In this document: positions 7,913 through 15,372 of the stretch, in pieces
How positions within the stretch are numbered: the first letter of the stretch is position 1
Layout of the letters: each line of letters opens with the position of its first letter
Assembly (NCBI GenBank): GCA_027063105.1
Contig: JAMOSL010000024.1
Span: 1-18,259 of the forward strand
DNA length: 18,259 nt
Direction: 5' to 3'
Origin: Campylobacteraceae bacterium
Lineage (GTDB): Bacteria; Campylobacterota; Campylobacteria; Campylobacterales; Sulfurovaceae
The notes under the pieces: generated by a model
The model's input: the letters and a program-made list of their open reading frames with translations, nothing else
The model's database searches: none
Told to the model about the DNA's origin: nothing
Program-made: the position numbers and the translations under genes

Positions 7913-8094
7913 AAGATTTAACAAGAGAGATGTTGTCAGAGATGCCTATGGCGATGATGAAGAATATACAATCTATGTATGGTGTCTTATTATTGATAGA
8001 TAATAAGTATGTAATAACAGATAGAACGTCTAATGAAAAATATATATTTGATAGTATAGATGCTTTAATAGAAGCTGGATGGGCAGTTGATTAA
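7894..8094 (+). CDS. Small hypothetical protein, 66 aa
   Basis: A 66-residue protein with a methionine-rich amphipathic helix at about 4-26 (LTREMLSEMPMAMMKNIQSM) followed by short beta strands (GVLLLIDNKYVITDRTS, KYIFDSIDALIEAGWAVD). It overlaps the preceding gene by 19 bases and has AAAGGAA at 7879-7885 as a good ribosome binding site, so it is very probably translated. The sirtuin start follows 23 bases after its stop. I know no function. Size and position between a glycohydrolase and a sirtuin make it a candidate modified target or regulatory subunit. Confidence 0.7.
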   Translation: MWTDELKDLTREMLSEMPMAMMKNIQSMYGVLLLIDNKYVITDRTSNEKYIFDSIDALIEAGWAVD

Positions 8095-8116
8095 TAATAT
8101 ACAGAGGGAGTTAGGA

Positions 8117-8944
8117 ATGAATTTAACAAAAAATATAGATATAGCAAAGCAGTTTATAAAAGAAGCAGATGCAATATTAATTACTGCTGGTGCAGGAATG
8201 GGTGTTGATAGTGGGCTCCCAGATTTTAGAGGAAATGAAGGGTTTTGGAAAGCATATCCACCCATTAAAGATTTAGGCTTAGGTTTTGAGGATATGGCTA
8301 ATCCTAGATGGTTTACAACAGATCCTAATTTGGCATGGGCTTTTTATGGACATAGATTACACCTATATCGAGACACAATACCCCATGAAGGTTTTAAATA
8401 TTTATTTGAACTGGTTAAAGAAAAAAATGACAACTATTTTATATATACATCTAATGTTGATGGACAATTTCAAAAAGCTGGATTTGATGAGAGTAAAATA
8501 GTTGAAGTACATGGAAGTATCCATCATGTACAGTGTTGTGGACATCATAAAGGAATTAAAAGTGCAGATGCAATAAATATAGAGATTGATATGAGTAAGT
8601 TTGAAGCCTTAAGTACACCATTATGTGATAAATGTGGGGATATCTTAAGACCGAATATATTGATGTTTGGAGACTGGGATTGGGATAATTCTAGAACTCG
8701 TGCACAAGAAGTCGCATATTCTAAATGGCTTCAAGAATTGATTCTTAATGACAAGAAGTTAGTTATTATTGAAATGGGTGCGGGTAAACATATTCCTACT
8801 ATAAGATTGAAAAGTCAAAATATAGCTAAAAAAGTAGATGCAAAAGTTATTAGAATAAACCCTAGAGATTTTGATATAGATGAAACTATTGGTATAGGAA
8901 TAGACTGTGGTGCTTTAGAAGGGATTAATGCAATACTGAAGTAA
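8117..8944 (+). CDS. Sirtuin-family NAD+-dependent protein, divergent type (sirtuin A)
   Basis: A Sir2-fold protein of 275 residues. GAGMGVDSGLPDFRG at 25-39 binds NAD+, and His132 in VHGSIHH is the catalytic base. C140/C141 and C170-x2-C173 are the probable zinc ligands. Two motifs depart from the classical family: the ribose-binding TQN-I/V-D is TSNVD at 111-115, with Ser for Gln. The usual GTS of the second nucleotide loop is EMGAGKHIPTIR at 219-230. This places it in a distinct bacterial SIR2 branch rather than the CobB branch. The start is set at the ATG at 8117 because GAGGGAG at 8104-8110 precedes it by six bases; an upstream in-frame TTG at 8087 has no such site. The reaction may be deacylation, NAD+ hydrolysis or ADP-ribosylation. 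Confidence 0.85.
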   Translation: MNLTKNIDIAKQFIKEADAILITAGAGMGVDSGLPDFRGNEGFWKAYPPIKDLGLGFEDMANPRWFTTDPNLAWAFYGHRLHLYRDTIPHEGFKYLFELVKEKNDNYFIYTSNVDGQFQKAGFDESKIVEVHGSIHHVQCCGHHKGIKSADAINIEIDMSKFEALSTPLCDKCGDILRPNILMFGDWDWDNSRTRAQEVAYSKWLQELILNDKKLVIIEMGAGKHIPTIRLKSQNIAKKVDAKVIRINPRDFDIDETIGIGIDCGALEGINAILK

Positions 8945-8950
8945 GTTTTA

Positions 8951-8978
8951 GTAAATTTACCAAGATATATAGATCTTG
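8951..8978. repeat. Adjacent short palindromes between the two sirtuin genes
   Basis: In the 74-base gap there is a perfect 10-base palindrome GTAAATTTAC at 8951-8960. It is followed immediately by an inverted repeat CAAGAT-ATATAG-ATCTTG at 8961-8978, and then a T-rich stretch. It could form a weak hairpin that partly separates or processes the two cistrons. The stem is AT-rich and too weak to call a Rho-independent terminator with confidence. No island-type operator is present here. Confidence 0.35.
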
Positions 8979-9018
8979 AGGCATTATTTTTTAAAATGAC
9001 AACGAAGAAGGAAGAGAT

Positions 9019-9780
9019 ATGGCAAGAGTATTAATTTTAAGTGGTGCTGGCATTAGTGCAGAATCAGGTATAAATACATTTAGGGATAGTGGTGGCTTAT
9101 GGGATGATTATGATGTGGCAACTGTTTGTTCTGCAGATTCTTTAGAAAAGAATGAAGATATAACAATAAACTTTTATAATAAAGCAAGGGTAGCACTTGC
9201 AGACAAAACACCTAATTATGCACATAACGTTATAGCAAAATTGAAAAAGAAATATAAAAATGATATTGCTGTTATTACTCAAAATGTAGATGATCTTTTT
9301 GAAAAGGCTGGAATGGCAAGTGAAGATGTAATACATCTTCATGGTTTTATGACAGAGCTTAGATGTAGAAATAATAAGTGTAACCTAACATTTGAAATAG
9401 GTTATAAAAAGCAAGAGGATTCTTCCAATGAGAAGTGTCCAACATGTAATTCTAAACTAAGACCAAATATTGTTTTCTTTGGAGAGGCGGCTCCTATGTA
9501 TGCAAAGTTGCATAAAGAATTGGAAGATTGTGAGCTGTTTATTGTTATTGGAACAAGTGGTAATGTTATCAATACAGATAGTTTAACTAATTATGTACCT
9601 AAGAGTATATTAAATAATTTAGAGCCCAGCCCAGCTATATTTGATAAACTTTATTCAAAAGTACTTTATAAACCAGCTACAAAAGCTATAGATGAAATAG
9701 CTTCGGATATAACTGAATTATTACAAAATCATACTCAAAAAGAAAGTGCAAATTGGTGGATAAACAGTATGCTTGAATAA
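9019..9780 (+). CDS. CobB/SIRT5-like sirtuin, NAD+-dependent deacylase (sirtuin B)
   Basis: A 253-residue sirtuin close to the bacterial CobB branch. GAGISAESGINTFRD at 10-23 binds NAD+, TQNVD is at 87-91, the catalytic His108 lies in HLHG, and the zinc site is C116-x4-C121 with C140-x2-C143. VIGTSGNVIN at 177-186 supports the second nucleotide loop. The reaction is NAD+-dependent removal of acyl groups from lysine, releasing nicotinamide and O-acyl-ADP-ribose. Class III enzymes use a Tyr-x-x-Arg pair to accept succinyl or malonyl lysine. Here the aligned segment is FYNKARVAL, with Tyr53 kept, Ala56 at the expected Arg position and Arg57 one residue later, so substrate choice may differ. AAGGAAG just upstream is the ribosome binding site. 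It ends the operon begun by the glycohydrolase. Confidence 0.9.
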   Translation: MARVLILSGAGISAESGINTFRDSGGLWDDYDVATVCSADSLEKNEDITINFYNKARVALADKTPNYAHNVIAKLKKKYKNDIAVITQNVDDLFEKAGMASEDVIHLHGFMTELRCRNNKCNLTFEIGYKKQEDSSNEKCPTCNSKLRPNIVFFGEAAPMYAKLHKELEDCELFIVIGTSGNVINTDSLTNYVPKSILNNLEPSPAIFDKLYSKVLYKPATKAIDEIASDITELLQNHTQKESANWWINSMLE

Positions 9781-9804
9781 GTAAATATATACATAAAGAA
9801 TAAT

Positions 9805-9838
9805 CCAGACATAAAGCTGTCAATCTTGTAAGTATACT
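9805..9838 (+). promoter_or_regulatory. Operator copy 3 and promoter of the AAA+ ATPase operon
   Basis: CCA followed by GACATAAAGCTGTC at 9808-9821 (C instead of A at the inner right-arm base). The -10 candidate TATACT at 9833-9838 follows after 11 bases, the same spacing as copies 2 and 5. The predicted transcript would start about 20 bases before the ATG at 9865. Confidence 0.75.
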
Positions 9839-9864
9839 TCTATAAATAACATAGGAGTTTGATT

Positions 9865-11991
9865 ATGAGACGAAGCAGAAAAATAAGACCAACTACTACC
9901 ACTACTGATTTAATGGATAAAGAACTTGTTGATAAAGCTACTTTATGGATCCTTAGAATAATACTGAATCTTGGTGGACATAGAGACTTCATAGATAAAG
10001 ATGGTGACCTAAGAAATGAAAATATAGTTTATTTTCTTGGCTTAGATAAGTATGCTGAAATGGATAGTGAAAACTATGAAAGATCAGAAGTAATTAGTGT
10101 ATTAAAAAATAAGTTGATACAACTAGAGCAACAAAGAGTGTTCACTTCAACTAAAGTACTCTCTAACAATATAAATCAAATATCTAAGCTAATGAATCTT
10201 AATACGTATGAAGAACAAATTTTAGAGTTTGTAATCCTTTTAAAACAGTATGAAGTATTAGAAAATGCGATTAACTTTCTTGGAAATGAGTTTAATTCTG
10301 TGCAACTCAAAAGAAGTATAAGTGTTATTCTCAATATTCCAAAAGTTGAAGTGGAAAAAGCATTTTCATCTAATTCTAAACTAACTAAATCATCTCTAGT
10401 TTATATAGATAAAAACTTTAAATCTTCAATGGACTCCAAACTAGAATCAATAAGTGATTCTTTTTTAGAGAATATGCTTGGACTTGATGAAGATATATCT
10501 GTGATGATAAAAGATGCTGTAAAACCTTGTGGAACTAGTGATTTATCATTAAAAGATTATAAGCACATAGAAAAAGATTTAGATATATTGCTTCCATATT
10601 TAGTTTCTGCTGTAAAAACAAAACAGCAGGGTGTGAATATTCTACTATACGGTCTTCCAGGTACTGGTAAAACAGAACTTACAAAAGTGTTAGCAAAAAG
10701 ATTAAGAACAAAACTCTTTGAAGTTAGCTATACAGACGATGAAGATAGTCCAATTGATGGAACAAAGAGATTAAAAGCATATAAGAGTGCCCAAGCCCTT
10801 CTTAGCAATAAAAGAACACTACTTATGTATGATGAAGCCGAAGATATCTTTGAGAGTAGTTCTAGCTTTTTTGGACCACCTCAAAGACAAAAAGACAAAG
10901 CTTGGATAAATAGAGTGTTAGAGACTAACACTATTCCTACCGTTTGGATTACTAACAATATAGATAGTATTGATAATGCAATTATTAGAAGATTTGACAT
11001 GAGCATAGAGATGCCCATTCCTTCAAAAACTAAAAGAGCCGAAATTATTAAGAATTATAGTAATGATTTATTAGACAAAAAGAGTATAGAACTTTTATCT
11101 AAGCATGAGCATATAGCACCAGCACTCATTAGTACTACCGCTAAGGTTATATCTAGCATAGATTCTAGTGATAGCAATGAAGCTTTTACTCATCTGTTAA
11201 ATAATACTCTAAAGGCACAGGGTTTTGAAAATATACAGTTGCAAGATAGTTCGGATAGCTTACCTAGTTTATATAATCCAAATTACATCAATAGTGATAT
11301 GGACTTAGAAGAATTAGCACTAGGTATAAAACAAAATCCTAATGCAAGACTTTGTTTATATGGTGTTCCTGGTACTGGTAAAAGTGCATTTGGAAAATAT
11401 ATTGCTCAAACTCTAAACAAACCATTTTTATTAAAAAAAGGAAGTGATCTTATTAGTAAATGGGTTGGTGGTACTGAGCAAAATATTGCTAATGCGTTTA
11501 GAGAAGCTAAAGAAGAGGGTGCTGTTTTAGTGTTTGATGAAGTGGATAGTTTTTTAGCAGATAGAACACAAGCAAAACAGAGTTGGGAAGTTACACAAGT
11601 AAATGAGATGTTAGTACAAATGGAAAACTTTGATGGTGTATTTATAGCTACAACAAACTTGATGGATAATCTCGATAAAGCTAGTTTAAGAAGATTTGAC
11701 TTGAAGTTAGAGTTTAATTATTTAAAACCTAAACAAGCTTGGGAGATATTTGTCTCTTATTGTAAGGATTTAAAATTATTGAAACCCTCTTTATCATTTA
11801 AAAAGAGAGTTATAGGTCTAAAATGCTTAACTCCTGGGGATTTCGCTGCTGTTGTTAGACAAAGTAGATTTAGACCTCTTAAAGGGGTTGATGACCTATT
11901 AATTAGATTAGAAAAAGAGATAGAGGTGAAAAATATTTCAGGGTCAAGTGTTATGGGCTTTTTAGCAAATAAAGAAAAAAATAATGCTTGA
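9865..11991 (+). CDS. Tandem AAA+ ATPase (SpoVK/Cdc48-like, two ATPase modules)
   Basis: A 708-residue protein with a helical N-terminal domain of about 230 residues and two AAA+ modules. Module 1 has Walker A GLPGTGKT at 263-270, Walker B ending in Asp323-Glu324 (LLMYDEAEDIF), sensor-1 Asn in WITNNIDS, and the RRFD arginine region. Module 2 has Walker A GVPGTGKS at 500-507, a pore-loop-like KWVGGTE, Walker B VLVFDEVD with Asp558-Glu559, ATTN sensor-1 and LRRFD. Both modules look competent. Such proteins form hexameric unfoldases or remodellers. Only module 2 shows a clear aromatic pore loop, so it is likely the substrate-threading ring. The ATG at 9865 is preferred over a TTG at 9859, because AGGAG at 9853-9857 is seven bases from the ATG. 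Its end overlaps the phosphatase start by 8 bases. Confidence 0.9.
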   Translation: MRRSRKIRPTTTTTDLMDKELVDKATLWILRIILNLGGHRDFIDKDGDLRNENIVYFLGLDKYAEMDSENYERSEVISVLKNKLIQLEQQRVFTSTKVLSNNINQISKLMNLNTYEEQILEFVILLKQYEVLENAINFLGNEFNSVQLKRSISVILNIPKVEVEKAFSSNSKLTKSSLVYIDKNFKSSMDSKLESISDSFLENMLGLDEDISVMIKDAVKPCGTSDLSLKDYKHIEKDLDILLPYLVSAVKTKQQGVNILLYGLPGTGKTELTKVLAKRLRTKLFEVSYTDDEDSPIDGTKRLKAYKSAQALLSNKRTLLMYDEAEDIFESSSSFFGPPQRQKDKAWINRVLETNTIPTVWITNNIDSIDNAIIRRFDMSIEMPIPSKTKRAEIIKNYSNDLLDKKSIELLSKHEHIAPALISTTAKVISSIDSSDSNEAFTHLLNNTLKAQGFENIQLQDSSDSLPSLYNPNYINSDMDLEELALGIKQNPNARLCLYGVPGTGKSAFGKYIAQTLNKPFLLKKGSDLISKWVGGTEQNIANAFREAKEEGAVLVFDEVDSFLADRTQAKQSWEVTQVNEMLVQMENFDGVFIATTNLMDNLDKASLRRFDLKLEFNYLKPKQAWEIFVSYCKDLKLLKPSLSFKKRVIGLKCLTPGDFAAVVRQSRFRPLKGVDDLLIRLEKEIEVKNISGSSVMGFLANKEKNNA

Positions 11992-12610
11992 TTATAAAAA
12001 CAATACAACAGCAGGATTAAATTATTTACAAACTCTTGAAGATGAAAAGAATGATTTAATTAAAAGTATTGATATTTTAAAGGATACAATTCAAAAGCAT
12101 GGTGGAGAGAAAAATCAGGAGAGTTTATTTGATTTTTATGATGGGTTTGTAGAACTAGCAGCATATGAAGTAGATGAAATTCTTTGTGTAGGTGAAAAGC
12201 CATATTCGATGTTTATGCAAGATGAAATAATAAGTGAATTAAAAAATAGGGGAATAACTACTATTATAAATTTGATGCAAGAACATGAGTTTAATATGTA
12301 TGATTTAAATCTTCTAAATAAGGAGTTTAAAATTATCAATATACCTATCATTGATAATACAGTTCCTGATAAAGATATTCTGTATAAGCTTATAAATATA
12401 ATTGATTCTAGTACAAAAACATATCTTCACTGTAATTTAGGGTTGGGAAGAACAGGTATAGTTCTTGCATTTTATTTACATAGAAAATATGGATTTAAAG
12501 GGAAGGGTTTAGTTCAAAGAATTGAAGAGTTGAAAATGGACTCAAAGCTAGAGACTAAAAATTCACCAATTACAAAATTTCAAATAGAATTTGTATTGAA
12601 GTTATTCTAA
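11984..12610 (+). CDS. Dual-specificity protein phosphatase (cysteine-dependent)
   Basis: A 208-residue protein carrying the Cx5R phosphatase loop HCNLGLGRTG: His149, nucleophile Cys150 and Arg156. The probable general acid Asp124 lies in IPIIDNTVPD, the typical position before the loop. The first 45 residues are a charged, probably coiled-coil helix rich in Leu, Glu and Lys, not part of the catalytic fold. The family removes phosphate from Ser/Thr/Tyr or from small molecules and RNA 5' ends. The ATG sits inside the last codons of the AAA+ gene (ATGCTTGA overlap), implying translational coupling and perhaps a physical complex. No kinase is encoded nearby, so the target is unclear; ADP-ribose 1''-phosphate or nucleic-acid phosphate are alternatives to protein. 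Confidence 0.88.
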   Translation: MLDYKNNTTAGLNYLQTLEDEKNDLIKSIDILKDTIQKHGGEKNQESLFDFYDGFVELAAYEVDEILCVGEKPYSMFMQDEIISELKNRGITTIINLMQEHEFNMYDLNLLNKEFKIINIPIIDNTVPDKDILYKLINIIDSSTKTYLHCNLGLGRTGIVLAFYLHRKYGFKGKGLVQRIEELKMDSKLETKNSPITKFQIEFVLKLF

Positions 12611-12635
12611 CAGTACGTGAGATAACTTAAAAGCA

Positions 12636-12665
12636 GACATGAAGATGTCATAGTAAGTGTATAAA
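12636..12665 (+). promoter_or_regulatory. Operator copy 4 and promoter of the PcfJ-like operon
   Basis: GACATGAAGATGTC at 12636-12649: both 5-bp arms match exactly, while the centre is GAAG rather than AAAG and the upstream flank is GCA rather than CCA. TATAAA at 12660-12665 is the -10 candidate after 10 bases. The site lies in the 83-base gap after the phosphatase gene. Confidence 0.72.
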
Positions 12666-12693
12666 CTTCTTGTATAAAATATGAGGAGTTACT

Positions 12694-12909
12694 ATGTTAA
12701 ATTATAATGGAGTAATACAAGCCGATAAGTTTACTTTAACACCAAGTTCGATGGAGGATATACGAACATTTCTAAATGCTCATTTAGGAGCTAGTTTTAT
12801 TGAAATAATGAATATTGAGCATTATCAATGTGAATGCAAGGTCAAGACTGCTGATGGGGAGAGTAAGTTGTTAATATCTTTACCTGCAAAATATATCCAA
12901 AATGTATAA
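12694..12909 (+). CDS. Small hypothetical protein, 71 aa
   Basis: A 71-residue protein with an excellent ribosome binding site (GAGGAG just before ACT-ATG) and its own upstream operator and promoter, so it is very probably expressed. The predicted layout is beta strand (VIQADKFTL), one helix (SMEDIRTFLNAHLG), then beta strands (FIEIMNIEHYQCECKVK and SKLLISLP). It has no recognisable domain. It lies 11 bases before the PcfJ-like gene and probably forms a pair with it. Confidence 0.75.
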   Translation: MLNYNGVIQADKFTLTPSSMEDIRTFLNAHLGASFIEIMNIEHYQCECKVKTADGESKLLISLPAKYIQNV

Positions 12910-12920
12910 AAGTTAGTATT

Positions 12921-14336
12921 ATGATTGGATGGAAATTAGAAACACACTTTGATGAGCAAACACATTTATTTTTTGAAAAAATTAAAACTAATTATTTAAT
13001 TGAAGCATATATATGTTCTTGTGGCTGTACTGAATTTATCATAAAAAATCCAGGTCAAAAACTTAAGTACAAATGTACTGAATGTGAAAATATAAAATTC
13101 CATGATGCAAATAATGCTTGGAGAAATATAGTTCATTTTCTATATCAAAATTTAGACATAAATTTTTTATATGAATATGATTTACAGAACAATGAAGAAG
13201 TAGTAAGTTCCTGTTATTCAATAAATATTCCTAAAAGTATTGATTTTTCAAGTAATAAAGTAATCTACGGTAAAAAACCAGTATATACATTAAGCCTATC
13301 CAGAAATGGGGATTTGAAAGAAAATTATTCATTACGATTTGAACAAGGTATATTAGAACAATTAAAAATCAACTTGACTCAATATATAAATGAACATAAT
13401 AATTTTAATATTCCAAAGGATAAAACTAAAAAATTGACTTTAAATATGGCAACATTTTTTTTAAAGAATTTTAATTTAAAAGAATTTGATTTTTATTATT
13501 GGGTTGATGCTAGCCAATTTCAAAATAAAGATTTTTATATTTCTGATGCTTTGATTGAAATAGCAAATAATACAAAAGCTAAATCAATTAAAAAAGCTGT
13601 ATATCAAAACTATACTGAGCAGATGAATAACTATAATCAGTTTGATTCTTTATTTATTGAAGTATTTTGTAAAAGTATTAAAGATATAAATATTCTCACA
13701 AAATTTTTAACTCTCAAACTTGAGTATTCAAGACATAGTAATATTGAAAAAGAAAATTTATATCAAATAATTTTATTTTTAAAAAAATATTATTCTGAAG
13801 TACAACTACTTAAATTATTTTCAAGTAAAGAGTTTAAGAGCAATAAGTATTTATTTAGAGATGCTGTTAGTGAGTTTATACATAATATAGATGTAGTAAC
13901 AAAAAATTATAAAAAGGTTCCTTGTAGAGTAGAATCTATACATGATGAATTTGTTAGGTGTTCACGAGAAGAACGATATGCATATATGAAAAGTCAAAAA
14001 TTAGCTTATACAAAATCAGTAATGAGTTCTTGTATTGAAACAAATGGTTATGAGGTTAAGGTTCCTAAAAGTGGTGAAGAACTCTTTAATTGGGCAGAAA
14101 AATTACATAATTGTATGTCTGGATATTTTGATATGATAAAAAATAAAGAAACAATGATATATGGTTTTTTTAAAGATAATATACTTAAATTTGCTGTAGA
14201 AATTTCAGATAATGAAGTAGTTCAAGCGAGTCGAAAATATAATGAAGATTTAACTACACAAGAGAAACAAGTATTAGTAAAATGGTTTAATATTTTCTTT
14301 TCACAAGAGTTGAAGAGTTTGATTGAAGTAGTTTAA
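12921..14336 (+). CDS. PcfJ-like protein with N-terminal Cys cluster
   Basis: A 471-residue protein. The C-terminal part matches the PcfJ-like pattern: EELFNWAEKLHNCMSGY with His396 and Cys398, then IYGFFKDNILKFAVEIS and VVQASRKYNED. PcfJ was first noted on conjugative plasmids, and related proteins occur widely on mobile and phage-like islands; the biochemical role is not established. The N-terminus has C32, C34, C36 and C52-x2-C55, a likely zinc-binding knuckle. A long charged helical middle region links the two. It is co-transcribed with the 71-aa gene; no strong ribosome binding site is visible before the ATG, so coupling to the upstream gene is plausible. The domain call is moderate in strength. 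Confidence 0.7.
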   Translation: MIGWKLETHFDEQTHLFFEKIKTNYLIEAYICSCGCTEFIIKNPGQKLKYKCTECENIKFHDANNAWRNIVHFLYQNLDINFLYEYDLQNNEEVVSSCYSINIPKSIDFSSNKVIYGKKPVYTLSLSRNGDLKENYSLRFEQGILEQLKINLTQYINEHNNFNIPKDKTKKLTLNMATFFLKNFNLKEFDFYYWVDASQFQNKDFYISDALIEIANNTKAKSIKKAVYQNYTEQMNNYNQFDSLFIEVFCKSIKDINILTKFLTLKLEYSRHSNIEKENLYQIILFLKKYYSEVQLLKLFSSKEFKSNKYLFRDAVSEFIHNIDVVTKNYKKVPCRVESIHDEFVRCSREERYAYMKSQKLAYTKSVMSSCIETNGYEVKVPKSGEELFNWAEKLHNCMSGYFDMIKNKETMIYGFFKDNILKFAVEISDNEVVQASRKYNEDLTTQEKQVLVKWFNIFFSQELKSLIEVV

Positions 14337-14357
14337 ATTTGACTTCCTAAAATACAA

Positions 14358-14391
14358 CCAGACATAAAGATGTCAAGTTAAATAATATAAT
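14358..14391 (+). promoter_or_regulatory. Operator copy 5 and promoter of the GNAT/HNH/PD-(D/E)XK operon
   Basis: CCA followed by the perfect dyad GACATAAAGATGTC at 14361-14374, identical to copies 2 and 6. TATAAT at 14386-14391 follows after 11 bases. The predicted transcript start is about 19 bases before the GTG at 14417. Confidence 0.75.
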
Positions 14392-14416
14392 AGGATATCT
14401 TGAAAAAGGGGTAATA

Positions 14417-14779
14417 GTGAAAATAAATGAAATAGCAGACAAAATATACACATATTGTATCTATGCGATGGATTATGATTTAATGGGATTAACATTTGAT
14501 GAATCTTCTCTTCTAGCGGCTTTTAAAAATAATAAGGATGATTTAGTAACGTACTCAAAATCTGAATATATTTTATTAGTAAACACTCTTAGAGCCAGTG
14601 TATTAAAAATGTATGATGAAAATAAATTAATATGTGAACAAACTATAGATGCCGATGATATTATAAAACAGATGAGTAAAAGGAATGCACAATCAGAGAT
14701 GGAAGAATCAGCTAAGTTTATAGACTATTTAAATCAAGAGTTAGATTACACATATTTTAAAAAGATAGTTTCTTTATAA
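14417..14779 (+). CDS. Hypothetical protein, 120 aa, GTG start
   Basis: A small, soluble, mostly helical protein that I do not recognise. The start is a GTG, placed five bases after an AAGGGG ribosome binding site; no better in-frame ATG exists near the promoter. It has an N-terminal helix (INEIADKIYTYCIYAM), an acidic middle and a charged C-terminal helix around residues 85-108 rich in Gln, Glu and Lys. It is the first gene of a four-gene unit under operator 5, 29 bases before the acetyltransferase. It does not look like a ribbon-helix-helix antitoxin. Confidence 0.72.
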   Translation: MKINEIADKIYTYCIYAMDYDLMGLTFDESSLLAAFKNNKDDLVTYSKSEYILLVNTLRASVLKMYDENKLICEQTIDADDIIKQMSKRNAQSEMEESAKFIDYLNQELDYTYFKKIVSL

Positions 14780-14808
14780 TTCTCCAATAAGTATTTAAAA
14801 GGTAGATT

Positions 14809-15372
14809 ATGCAAATAAATTTTGATGAAAATAAAGTAATAGAAATGCTTAATCCAACTGAGTTAATTTTTAATATAGAAGCATTAAGTCCAAAGGATCT
14901 TTGTGCAGCTAAAAAACTTCAAATGAAAGTATTTCCAGATACACACAATAAAGAAAAACTACTCCTAAATGCATCATTGAATAAAAGAAAATATCTAGAT
15001 ATATATAAGGATAATGGGCTCAATTATATCAAATACTGGATATTAAAAGATAGTCAAAATAATATTATTGGTCTTACAGGTATCTATTCAGAACAAGATG
15101 ATGATATTGATATGTGTTGGCTTGGATGGTTTTGTATAGATGGAAGCCATAGAGGTCAAGGCTATGCAAAAAAGTTATTGAATTTTTCAATAGATATTGC
15201 GAGAAAAATGAAAAAGCAGTATCTGCATTTATACACTTATGATAGTAAAGAGTATAATCATGCAGTAAATATGTATGAACAATATAATTTTATAAGATAT
15301 GATGTTAAAAAGAAAAAGTATAAAAGAGATTTATATTTTAAGAAAATATTGAGGGAAAATGATGTCAATTAA
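14809..15372 (+). CDS. GNAT-family N-acetyltransferase
   Basis: A 187-residue protein with the GNAT acetyl-CoA binding motif A: WLGWFCIDGSHRGQGYAKKLL, with the pyrophosphate-binding RGQGYA at 115-120. The following helix and the strand-loop around YLHLYTYDSKEYNHAVNMYEQYNF match motif B and the conserved NMYEQYNF ending. The first 50 residues are an extra helical lead not needed for the fold. It transfers an acyl group from acyl-CoA to an amine, possibly protein lysine, a free amino acid or an aminoacyl group. With two lysine deacylase-type sirtuins in the same regulon it could be the opposing writer, which is inference. Its 3' end overlaps the HNH-like gene. Confidence 0.88.
   Translation: MQINFDENKVIEMLNPTELIFNIEALSPKDLCAAKKLQMKVFPDTHNKEKLLLNASLNKRKYLDIYKDNGLNYIKYWILKDSQNNIIGLTGIYSEQDDDIDMCWLGWFCIDGSHRGQGYAKKLLNFSIDIARKMKKQYLHLYTYDSKEYNHAVNMYEQYNFIRYDVKKKKYKRDLYFKKILRENDVN

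Noticed and set aside
8087..8116. TTG at 8087 as the start of sirtuin A
   Set aside because: It overlaps the preceding stop and has no ribosome binding site, whereas GAGGGAG stands six bases before the ATG at 8117.
6471..9780. Sirtuin operon as Thoeris, DSR or class M sirtuin system
   Set aside because: The sirtuins are stand-alone and short, with no TIR, SLOG, TPR or large fused domains, and there is no macrodomain, GcvH-like or lipoate ligase gene.
13155..13168. GACATAAATTTTTT inside the PcfJ-like gene, as a seventh operator
   Set aside because: Only the left half-site matches; the right arm is a T run and there is no transcription unit start nearby. A similar half-site at 3817 was rejected for the same reason.
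14417..15372. 120-aa gene plus GNAT gene as a TacT-type toxin-antitoxin pair
   Set aside because: The first protein has no ribbon-helix-helix pattern, the GNAT has an N-terminal extension, and the genes are the first two of a four-gene unit under a regulon operator.
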